Below are positions 7,080-13,035 of a DNA stretch of 15,616 nt, piece by piece. Both the position numbers and the translations under genes were made by a program. The notes below the pieces were generated by a model. The model saw only the letters and a list, made by a program, of their open reading frames with translations, had not been told where the DNA came from and did no database searches. Where the stretch lies: positions 1 through 15,616 of the forward strand of contig JBEGQX010000067.1 of the NCBI GenBank assembly GCA_041180805.1. Direction: 5' to 3'. Each line of letters opens with the position of its first letter. Within the stretch, counting starts at the first letter, position 1. This DNA comes from JBEGQX01 sp041180805 (GTDB lineage Bacteria > Planctomycetota > Planctomycetia > Gemmatales > Gemmataceae).

Positions 7080-8020
7080 GCAGCCTTGCGAACAGCATGA
7101 CCGCGCTGCCAGGCCACCTGACGGGCCAGGCCATCATCCAGGCTGACTTTGGGTGACCAGCCAAGGTCTCTGGTTGCCTTGGAAATATCCGCCTGCGAGG
7201 TGCGCTGGTCCCCTGCCCTGGCCTCTTCCTGCCTTACCCTGGCTTTCATGCCGGTGATTCTTTCCAGCTTCCCAAGGATATCCCATACCGAAGCAGTTTC
7301 CCCGCCACCAATGTTGTACGTCTCCCCAACCGGGGCTTTCACGGCTGCAATGGTCGCATCCACGCAATCTGCAACGAAGGTATTTCCCCGGCTTTGATGG
7401 CCATCGCCATAAACCGTAATCGGGGTTCCCTCCAGCATTGCTTTCACAAACTTGTGATATCCCATGTCAGGCCTTTGCCCTGGCCCATAGACCGAAAAAT
7501 ACCTCAGCACCACGGCTGGCAGATGGAATTCCTCCCGAAACGCATGGCACAGCATCTCACCGGCAAGCTTGGTCACACCGTAGGGCGATACAGGACGAGT
7601 GGAAACCTGCTCGTCACCCGAGCTGAATTTTCCATAGACCGAAGAGGTTGATGCATAAACGAACTTTTTGAGAGATTCCGATCCGCGGAACGCATCGATC
7701 AAACGCTGTGTCGCCAAAAGATTACACGAGGAATAGAGATCAAAATCCACCCAGCTTTGTTTCAGTCCCGCCATTGCCGCAAGATGGAATACCACCTCGG
7801 TGCCATGCACCAAGTGGGATAATCCGTCTTTGCGCAGGTCGGACTCCAGAAATTGGAAGCCTTTCCGGCCATGAAGCACACTCAGGTTGGCTTCCTTGAT
7901 TTCCCTGGGATAGTACGGAATGAAGGCATCCAACCCAATGACCTGATGTCCAAGATCCAAAAGCTTTCCGCAAAGGTGCGAACCAATGAATCCAGCGGCG
8001 CCTGTGACTAAACAACGCAT
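7076..8020 (-). CDS. NAD-dependent sugar-nucleotide epimerase/dehydratase (GalE/UDP-glucuronate epimerase-like)
   Basis: This is an extended short-chain dehydrogenase of 314 residues, the normal size for sugar-nucleotide 4-epimerases. It has the NAD-binding glycine loop TGAAGFIG (6-13), an acidic ribose-binding Asp31 at the end of the second strand, HLAAMAG (79-85), the catalytic Ser/Thr in STSSVYG (Thr125/Ser126) and the Tyr147-x3-Lys151 pair in SPYGVTK. RYFSVYGPGQRP and the later GGGETASVWDI are typical of UDP-glucose or UDP-glucuronate 4-epimerases, making cell-envelope polysaccharide the likely pathway; the exact sugar is undecided. The ATG at 8020 follows AAGGGAAG. It lies downstream of the feo genes on the same strand with 107 bases between, including a hairpin, so it is probably a separate unit. 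The TAG stop shares a CTAG with the stop of gluQ on the other strand. Confidence 0.9.
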   Translation of the reverse strand: MRCLVTGAAGFIGSHLCGKLLDLGHQVIGLDAFIPYYPREIKEANLSVLHGRKGFQFLESDLRKDGLSHLVHGTEVVFHLAAMAGLKQSWVDFDLYSSCNLLATQRLIDAFRGSESLKKFVYASTSSVYGKFSSGDEQVSTRPVSPYGVTKLAGEMLCHAFREEFHLPAVVLRYFSVYGPGQRPDMGYHKFVKAMLEGTPITVYGDGHQSRGNTFVADCVDATIAAVKAPVGETYNIGGGETASVWDILGKLERITGMKARVRQEEARAGDQRTSQADISKATRDLGWSPKVSLDDGLARQVAWQRGHAVRKAA

Positions 8021-8056
8021 GGGCTTCCCTTCCCATTTTTATCATTTTAACCATCT

Positions 8057-8073
8057 TCCGGCATCTTGCCGGA
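8057..8073 (-). terminator. Perfect 7-bp hairpin between the feo operon and the epimerase gene
   Basis: TCCGGCA and TGCCGGA form a perfect seven-base-pair stem with a three-base loop. It follows the last feo-operon stop (8128) by about 55 bases and precedes the epimerase start. No run of T follows it on the minus strand, so it is not a textbook intrinsic terminator; it may be a processing or attenuation stem. An AT-rich stretch just downstream could hold the epimerase promoter. Confidence 0.35.
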
Positions 8074-8127
8074 CCTCGAGGGCGGAGGATAACAGGAACT
8101 TGTTTTTCGGGCAATGCGGATGCTGTT

Positions 8128-8310
8128 TCAGCTTTTTTCCCGGGTCTTTAGCTGCAATTCTCCCACCCAATAATCGGCGTTCCGCGCTTTCTCCACTGGC
8201 TTGGAGCAGCCGCAACTGCCTCCGCACCCTTTTTTCCGGAGGGCATTCCTGATCAGGTAGATGGCAGCAAGCACCACCACAAGTCCGACTGCAAATGGTT
8301 GCCAGTCCAT
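8128..8310 (-). CDS. FeoB-associated Cys-rich membrane protein
   Basis: This 60-residue protein has one hydrophobic segment (residues 5-20, AVGLVVVLAAIYLI), a basic stretch RNALRKK and then a small Cys/Gly cluster with Cys29, Cys33 and Cys35 (CGGSCGC). The arrangement matches the short 'FeoB-associated Cys-rich membrane protein' family found directly after feoB in many bacteria. The ATG at 8310 is preceded by AAGGA at eight bases and starts 27 bases after the feoB stop, so it is the last gene of the iron operon. The Cys cluster would lie just inside the inner membrane and may handle Fe2+ at the exit of FeoB, but the role is unproven even in the family. The tail after residue 38 is polar and not recognisable. 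Confidence 0.85.
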   Translation of the reverse strand: MDWQPFAVGLVVVLAAIYLIRNALRKKGCGGSCGCSKPVEKARNADYWVGELQLKTREKS

Positions 8311-8337
8311 GGGTAGTTCCTTTCTGCAAACGAGGTT

Positions 8338-10485
8338 TTAGAACATCATCCCTATTTGATAGGTTAGCAGAGCGGCCACATAAGCAAGAAGAGTCATGTA
8401 CACAAAAGTAAATACAGGCCAAAACCAGGATCTGGTTTCCTGCTTGATGACAACCAGGGTGCTGGCACATTGACTACAGAGCGCAAAAAACACCATCAAC
8501 GAGAGCGCAACAGGAATGTTGAATAATGGCTTGGAGGGGTCATCCGTTCGGGTCACCTTGGGAAGAATTTCTCTGAGCTTCTGCTCGACTTCCTCACCTT
8601 CACCAGAACCAGCTTCAAAAAGAATACCCAGGGTTCCCACCACAACCTCACGGGCTGGAAAGCTGGCAAGCGTGGCGACGCCGATGCGCCAATCCCAACC
8701 CAGGGGTTGTACCACGGGTTGAATCAAAACTCCAACCCGGCCCAGGTAACTGGACTTTTTCCACTCCGCCTCAAGGGTATCTTTTTCCTCGGGTGTCTTG
8801 GCCTCGGCGATTTTTTCAGGATAGCTGCCACCCTGCGGATGGCTGGTTGGGAAATAAAGTACCGCCCAAATTATAACCATGGAAGCTGCAATCAAGGTTC
8901 CTGCCCTGCGTACAAAAGACCAGGACGCATCCAACACCCTGGCCCAAACCATCCGGAAGGATGGCCTTTTATAAGTCGGTAACTCCATAAGAAATGGGCT
9001 ACCTTGGCCTTTTAAAAGGGTTCTCTTTAGCAATAGTGCACCAAGAGGAGCCAGAATAAAACCCAACAAATACATGCAAAAGAGAATAATACCGGGAAAC
9101 CAGTTCGGATAACCTTCCGTCAAGAAAGCCCCGATCATCAGCGAGTAAACAGGCAGTCGCGCTGAACAACTCATCAAGGGTGCCACCAATATGGTGGCAA
9201 GCCGGTCACGCCTGTCTTCAATCACGCGGGTGGCCAGTACTCCGGGAACGGCACACGCCACCGAGGAAAGCATGGGAATAAACGATTTCCCGCTCAGGCC
9301 GCACTTGGCCATCACCCGGTCCATAAGAAATGCAGCCCGGGCCATATAGCCACAGTCTTCAAGAATTGCCAGCAGGCAAAAAAGAATTGCAATCTGGGGC
9401 AAAAACACCAGCACTCCGCCCACGCCTTCCAGCAATCCATCCACCACCAGACTGCGGAACATACCCTCCGCAATCATGTCTCCAAGAATTCCACCCAGCG
9501 CAGCCTTGCCTTCGTCTATCAGATCCATCAGAGGTTTGGCCAGGGTGAACAGGGCCTGAAACATTCCAAACATGATCAGGAAGAAAAACACCATGCCCCA
9601 GATACGATCGGTCAACAATCGATCTACCTTGTCCGTCCAGGTCACCGGCTTGACGGAAGGCCTGGTAACACAGGGAGAAATAATTTCGCGAATCCAGCCG
9701 TAGCGAACCTTGGCCTCGATGCTCACAGGGTTGATACCCTTGGAAGCAAAGGATTGCCTTTCCACCTCCACTGCCTGTTTCAGGCCATCACCCAATAATG
9801 GCAAAAGGTTTCGAGAAAGAAATCCATCTGTCTCCAGAAGCAATCTTCTTGCCAGGAACAGACTCCCGCTTTCATTAAGAATGCCCAGCACTTTGCGGGA
9901 GGAATCTTCGAGCTCGTTCGGAAAAGGAACCAATGCGGCGGTCTTTTTTTCTCGCACAGCCTCAAGCAGACTTTGCTTGAGTTCTTCCAGCCCGATGCGT
10001 TTATTGGAATGGATGGGAACCACAGGAATACCAAGCTGCATGGAAAGACTTTTGGCATCCACACGAATCTGGGCCTTCTCGGCCAAATCCATCATGCTAA
10101 GGGCCAGCACCACGCTGATTCCGGTCTCAAAAGCCTGGGTTGCAAGGTAGAGGTTGCGCTCCAGATTGGAAGCATCGGCTATAACCAGCAAAACATCCGG
10201 CTTCGGCTCCAGGTGATTTAAACCCAGAACCAACTCGACGGAAATCAACTCATCCGGACTGCGAGGGGCAAGGCTGTAGGTTCCGGGAATATCCAGAATT
10301 TCAAACTCGGTTCCCTGATGCGTGAAGGAACCTTTTTTAATATCCACGGTTACACCGGGGTAATTTCCCACCCGATGCTTCAGGCCGGTAAGTGCGTTGA
10401 AAAGCGTGGTCTTCCCGGTGTTGGGATTTCCCAACAGGGCTAATCGAATGATTTTTCCAGGATTTGTAGTTGGTTCGTGGCTCAC
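8338..10485 (-). CDS. feoB: Ferrous iron transport protein B (FeoB)
   Basis: FeoB is the inner-membrane Fe2+ permease with an N-terminal G domain. The 715-residue protein shows G1 GNPNTGKT (19-26), the G2 region GNYPGVTVD (40-48) and G3 DIPG (65-68). The G4 position reads SMMD (130-133), with Ser in place of the usual Asn. A helical regulatory domain follows (about 190-280), then a membrane part with the conserved Gate blocks PMLSSVACAVPG, CSARLPVY and FPAREVVVGTLG, and a C-terminal CSQCASTLVVIKQET. The start is a GTG at 10485; GTGA overlaps the stop of feoA2, a sign of tight coupling, and no other start precedes the G1 motif. It sits third in feoA1-feoA2-feoB-FeoB-associated peptide, transcribed from the promoter near 11000. 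Length is at the short end for FeoB (E. coli 773), without evidence of loss. Confidence 0.96.
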   Translation of the reverse strand: MSHEPTTNPGKIIRLALLGNPNTGKTTLFNALTGLKHRVGNYPGVTVDIKKGSFTHQGTEFEILDIPGTYSLAPRSPDELISVELVLGLNHLEPKPDVLLVIADASNLERNLYLATQAFETGISVVLALSMMDLAEKAQIRVDAKSLSMQLGIPVVPIHSNKRIGLEELKQSLLEAVREKKTAALVPFPNELEDSSRKVLGILNESGSLFLARRLLLETDGFLSRNLLPLLGDGLKQAVEVERQSFASKGINPVSIEAKVRYGWIREIISPCVTRPSVKPVTWTDKVDRLLTDRIWGMVFFFLIMFGMFQALFTLAKPLMDLIDEGKAALGGILGDMIAEGMFRSLVVDGLLEGVGGVLVFLPQIAILFCLLAILEDCGYMARAAFLMDRVMAKCGLSGKSFIPMLSSVACAVPGVLATRVIEDRRDRLATILVAPLMSCSARLPVYSLMIGAFLTEGYPNWFPGIILFCMYLLGFILAPLGALLLKRTLLKGQGSPFLMELPTYKRPSFRMVWARVLDASWSFVRRAGTLIAASMVIIWAVLYFPTSHPQGGSYPEKIAEAKTPEEKDTLEAEWKKSSYLGRVGVLIQPVVQPLGWDWRIGVATLASFPAREVVVGTLGILFEAGSGEGEEVEQKLREILPKVTRTDDPSKPLFNIPVALSLMVFFALCSQCASTLVVIKQETRSWFWPVFTFVYMTLLAYVAALLTYQIGMMF

Positions 10486-10709
10486 GATATCTGCACCTGC
10501 ACTCTGGCAGCCTCGGTTTTCCTCAAGCTTAGCCGGTAGCCATGAATCTCAACATCCAAAGGATCTCCAAGAGGCGCAGTGCGTAATAGATGAAAAGGCT
10601 CCCCATCGATAACGCCCATTTCCATCAACCGTTGGGCAATGACATCCTCACCCGTGATGGAAAGTATGACTCCACGGGTACCAACAGGAATCTGATCTAA
10701 TGAAGGCAT
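10482..10709 (-). CDS. feoA: FeoA-domain protein, second copy (Cys-free)
   Basis: This 75-residue protein is a single FeoA (SH3-like) domain. Recognisable family blocks are the opening LDQIPVGTRGVILSI, the helix RLMEMGVIDGE (28-38 region) and the closing HGYRLSLRKTEAARVQV. FeoA is a small cytosolic partner needed for FeoB transport, probably by contacting its G domain. I chose the ATG at 10709, which places it eight bases after the first feoA stop; a longer in-frame reading to 10880 runs inside the upstream gene and has no FeoA features. No good ribosome-binding site is seen, so translation probably depends on re-initiation from the gene before. The stop overlaps the feoB GTG start. It contains no cysteine, unlike its neighbour. 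Confidence 0.9.
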   Translation of the reverse strand: MPSLDQIPVGTRGVILSITGEDVIAQRLMEMGVIDGEPFHLLRTAPLGDPLDVEIHGYRLSLRKTEAARVQVQIS

Positions 10710-10717
10710 GGGAAATT

Positions 10718-10948
10718 TCAGGCTTCGACGGGGCGAACAAAAATGGAGCAATCGGAAAGAGCGCAACCCAGACTGATCTTGGAGCCACCAACCTGCAGTA
10801 GGCAGGTCTTGCCCGGTTGCAACATGCATAGCTTGCAACCATTCATCACGCCAAGCTCGGAAAGGCGCGAAACCAAACAAGGACTGCCAGTCACCTCGGT
10901 GACCTCAGCCCATTCTCCGGTTTGCAGCAAATCCAGCGGAATATTCAT
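10718..10948 (-). CDS. feoA: FeoA-domain protein, first copy (Cys-rich)
   Basis: This is a 76-residue FeoA domain: IPLDLLQTGEWAEV at the start, RLSELGVMNGCKL in the middle (28-40) and LLQVGGSKISL towards the end. It differs from the second copy by holding six cysteines (24, 38, 41, 49, 62, 67), suggesting metal binding or redox sensing, though this is inference. Two starts are possible: the ATG at 10948, used here, and a TTG at 10960, which has AAGGGG five bases upstream and would add four residues. The ATG itself has no Shine-Dalgarno sequence. It is the first gene of the operon, with a predicted promoter and Fur-like palindrome just upstream. Tandem FeoA proteins ahead of FeoB are, as far as I recall, common in planctomycetes. 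Confidence 0.88.
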   Translation of the reverse strand: MNIPLDLLQTGEWAEVTEVTGSPCLVSRLSELGVMNGCKLCMLQPGKTCLLQVGGSKISLGCALSDCSIFVRPVEA

Positions 10949-10973
10949 GGCTTGGATCAATTACGCCCCTTGT

Positions 10974-10988
10974 TGAGATTGCGTCTCA
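10974..10988 (-). promoter_or_regulatory. Fur-like palindrome (iron box candidate) of the feo operon
   Basis: The 15-mer TGAGATTGCGTCTCA is an imperfect 7-1-7 palindrome with perfect outer pentamers (TGAGA/TCTCA). It resembles Fur boxes of the TGAGAAT-N-ATTCTCA form. It covers the expected transcription start of the feo operon, 26 bases before the feoA ATG, where a bound repressor would block RNA polymerase. Binding by Fur rather than a DtxR-type regulator is inferred from the motif and the target genes. Confidence 0.5.
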
Positions 10989-10993
10989 TCATC

Positions 10994-11021
10994 AATCTAC
11001 ACTCTTTTCTTTTTCGGTCAA
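10994..11021 (-). promoter_or_regulatory. Candidate promoter of the feo operon
   Basis: On the minus strand, -35 TTGACC (11016-11021, five of six) and -10 TAGATT (10994-10999, four of six) are 16 bases apart. The start of transcription would fall around 10987, within the Fur-like palindrome. The promoter lies just after the stop of the preceding gene (11029), so the feo genes seem to be independent of it. Confidence 0.5.
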
Positions 11022-11028
11022 GCATTTT

Positions 11029-11745
11029 TTATCCCGTTTCTTCAAGATTTTCCTCTTCCGGTGGCCATGACAACAGTATCTCCCGCTTCCAATCCAAACT
11101 GTGCACCGGCCAACACCTTGCCACCCAACCTTTTTTGCTGACCTCCTTCGGCCGGCTGTATTCTTGCGTATACGACAGAGCCTCTACCTCGGCGGCCTGC
11201 AAATTCTTGCCGGGGCGATAGCCATTGGACTTTCTCTTTCCCACATGGCTGTTATCCACAATGGTTACCACGCAAACCCTTGGTAGATCCAAAAACCTCA
11301 GCGCAAGAATCTCATAGGGTGCGGTTCGGAACCGTTTCTTGATTTCCATTAAATCAAAGTCCAGTTCCTGACACGCAAGTTGAAACCAACCGGTGGGCAC
11401 CAGAAACCTTTGCGCCAGTAGATTGATCCAGGAAATGCCGGATATTTGTTCCTCACCCTGGCTTTCCTGCCACAGCCGCCTGGCTTCCTCCTGAAAAACA
11501 CATCCCAGATATTGCGCTGCCTGCCATTGCCTGCGCACAAGGGGTGCATCGGGTTCCAAGGTATCAAAGGTTGCGGGGGGAGGTTTACGGTAGTTTTTAG
11601 GCGCAGCCAGACCGTAAGACTCCCATATCTTCTGCCTGGCAAGTAGCTCTGCATCCACCGGTGCAGAATTCACACCCGCCTTTTCAAGAACCCTTTCCAT
11701 CCACCGATCCAAAGATTCATGCAAATCCTGAAGCAAAGAATCCAT
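11029..11745 (-). CDS. ImmA/IrrE-like protein lacking the HExxH site (probable pseudoenzyme)
   Basis: I see no exact family match, but the C-terminal half follows the DUF955 (ImmA/IrrE) pattern: an LLAQRFLVPTGWFQ block (109-122) like the family's 'FAaeLLMP', a helix with a segment DLMEIKKRFRTAPYEILALRFLDL like 'la..F.vS...v..RL..L', and VVTIVDNSHVGKRKSNG like the strand that ends 'fDng.v..R.sN'. The stretch where the zinc-binding AHELGH should stand reads AQYLGC (77-82), so both His and the Glu are absent, as is the third ligand Glu before LLAQ. A metalloprotease activity is thus unlikely; the protein may sense or bind a partner. Residues 1-65 are helical and polar. The ATG at 11745 has GGAGGG eight bases ahead; a GTG three codons earlier touches that site. 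An inverted repeat lies 25 bases upstream. The family call is my inference from spacing and motif order. Confidence 0.7.
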   Translation of the reverse strand: MDSLLQDLHESLDRWMERVLEKAGVNSAPVDAELLARQKIWESYGLAAPKNYRKPPPATFDTLEPDAPLVRRQWQAAQYLGCVFQEEARRLWQESQGEEQISGISWINLLAQRFLVPTGWFQLACQELDFDLMEIKKRFRTAPYEILALRFLDLPRVCVVTIVDNSHVGKRKSNGYRPGKNLQAAEVEALSYTQEYSRPKEVSKKGWVARCWPVHSLDWKREILLSWPPEEENLEETG

Positions 11746-11769
11746 AACTTGCACCCTCCAAAACTGATG

Positions 11770-11783
11770 GTGTACAAGAGTAC
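11770..11783. promoter_or_regulatory. Operator-like inverted repeat TGTAC-N4-GTACA
   Basis: TGTAC (11770-11774) and GTACA (11779-11783) are perfect inverted arms separated by AAGA. The element lies 25 bases upstream of the ImmA/IrrE-like start codon and 27 bases after the end of the M42 gene. Arm length and position suit binding of a dimeric repressor, perhaps of this gene itself. It could also be a chance match or a small RNA stem. Confidence 0.35.
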
Positions 11784-11809
11784 ATTATTCTTGTGCTTTG
11801 GCAAGCTCT

Positions 11810-12886
11810 TTATTCAGGAATCCAGCAATCCTCATTGCTAACGCCCATGCAGAATTCGGCCAGCAATTGTGCGGCACCCTCCAGGTCTTTCAGGCTTACC
11901 ATCTCCACAGGGCTGTGCATATAACGGTTGGGTATTCCAATAAGACCCATGGCAACACCGGAACCGACCACCTGCATGGCGTTTGCATCGGTTCCGCTTC
12001 CTTTGGGGATGCCACGAAGCTGAATGGGAACCCCACTCTTTTTGCCGGCATCCACCATGCGCTGGAAAACCTTCTCGTTGAAGTTCGGGCCCCGATGCAG
12101 CACTGGCCCTTCACCTAGCTTTACATCACCTATGTTCTTTTTGTCGTTTCCCGGCGTGTCGGTGGCATGGCACACATCCACGGCAACACCCACCTCGGGC
12201 AGAATTCCCTGGGCGCTGGTGGTTGCACCCCGCAGGCCGATTTCTTCCTGCACGGTGGATACAAAATACACGTCTACCCTGGGCTGGCGACCCTTCAGCA
12301 AACGCAACGCCTCCATGACAGTCCAAACACCCACCTTGTCATCCATGGCCGGGGAACTGGCAAGCTGGTTTAACATGGGTTTGAACCCCAGCGCCACCGT
12401 AACACCATCACCAATCATCACCATGGACTCGGCTTCCTTGCGGTCTTTCGCGCCAATATCCACCCATACATCCTGAAACTGAGGCACCTTGTTGCGTTCC
12501 TCGTTGGTAAGCAAATGAGGCGCCTTGCGGGAAAGAACACCATGCACCGCACCGCTTCGCCCCCAAACCGTCAAATGCTGGCCCAGAAGAATCTGCATAT
12601 CCCAACCGCCAATCGGCTGGACATACAGGTAGCCATTTTCGTCAATGTGCTGAACCATGAGGGCAATCTGATCGCAATGGCCGGCAAGCATCAGCTTGCG
12701 TGTCTTGCCTGAATTAGAATGCGAACCCTTGCGAATGCAATGCAGGTTGCCATGGCGGTCGGTATGAATCTCATCCGCGTAATTCTGGGCCCAGTCCCGC
12801 ACGACTTTCTGTATTTGGGCCTCATACCCGGAGGGACTTGGGGTTTCGAGCATGGTCTTTAGGAACTGAAGTGATGCATCATTCAT
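11810..12886 (-). CDS. M42-family aminopeptidase (PepA/endoglucanase-M-like)
   Basis: M42 peptidases are cytosolic di-metal aminopeptidases that assemble as dodecameric tetrahedra and degrade peptides from the N-terminus; many are misannotated as 'cellulase M'. All metal ligands are present in this 358-residue protein: His70 (LAGHCDQ; Asp72 is the conserved companion), bridging Asp182 (AMDDKVG), catalytic Glu214 and ligand Glu215 (TVQEEIG), Asp237 (AVDVCHA) and His324 (MHSPVEM). SPSGYE at 17-22 is the standard N-terminal block, and residues 75-165 form the inserted PDZ-like dimerisation part. The ATG at 12886 is chosen because CAGGA lies eight bases upstream; an ATG three codons earlier (12895) is the alternative. 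It is divergent from the DUF1549/DUF1553 gene. With the M20 peptidase it may feed an amino acid pool, but the two are in different units. Confidence 0.92.
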   Translation of the reverse strand: MNDASLQFLKTMLETPSPSGYEAQIQKVVRDWAQNYADEIHTDRHGNLHCIRKGSHSNSGKTRKLMLAGHCDQIALMVQHIDENGYLYVQPIGGWDMQILLGQHLTVWGRSGAVHGVLSRKAPHLLTNEERNKVPQFQDVWVDIGAKDRKEAESMVMIGDGVTVALGFKPMLNQLASSPAMDDKVGVWTVMEALRLLKGRQPRVDVYFVSTVQEEIGLRGATTSAQGILPEVGVAVDVCHATDTPGNDKKNIGDVKLGEGPVLHRGPNFNEKVFQRMVDAGKKSGVPIQLRGIPKGSGTDANAMQVVGSGVAMGLIGIPNRYMHSPVEMVSLKDLEGAAQLLAEFCMGVSNEDCWIPE

Positions 12887-12937
12887 CGGTGCCATCCTGA
12901 CTAAGTGTTAACATGGGCTTTTATTGTGAAATTACTA

Positions 12938-12966
12938 TTAGCAAGCCTCTTGGGAAAGGTTATACT
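12938..12966 (+). promoter_or_regulatory. Candidate promoter of the DUF1549/DUF1553 gene
   Basis: TTAGCA (12938-12943, four of six matches to the -35) and TATACT (12961-12966, five of six to the -10) are separated by the ideal 17 bases. Transcription would start near 12973, leaving a leader of about 60 bases before the ATG at 13036. The site lies in the 149 bases between the M42 and DUF1549/DUF1553 starts. Confidence 0.45.
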
Positions 12967-13035
12967 TAATTTACTTGCCTGACAGGTATCCCACCAGAAA
13001 AGAAGATGGCGTTTTCGCTTCCAAGGATGATTGCC

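Noticed and set aside
10710..10880. Longer version of the second FeoA starting at 10880
   Set aside because: The extra 57 residues lie wholly within the first feoA gene in another frame and show no FeoA features.
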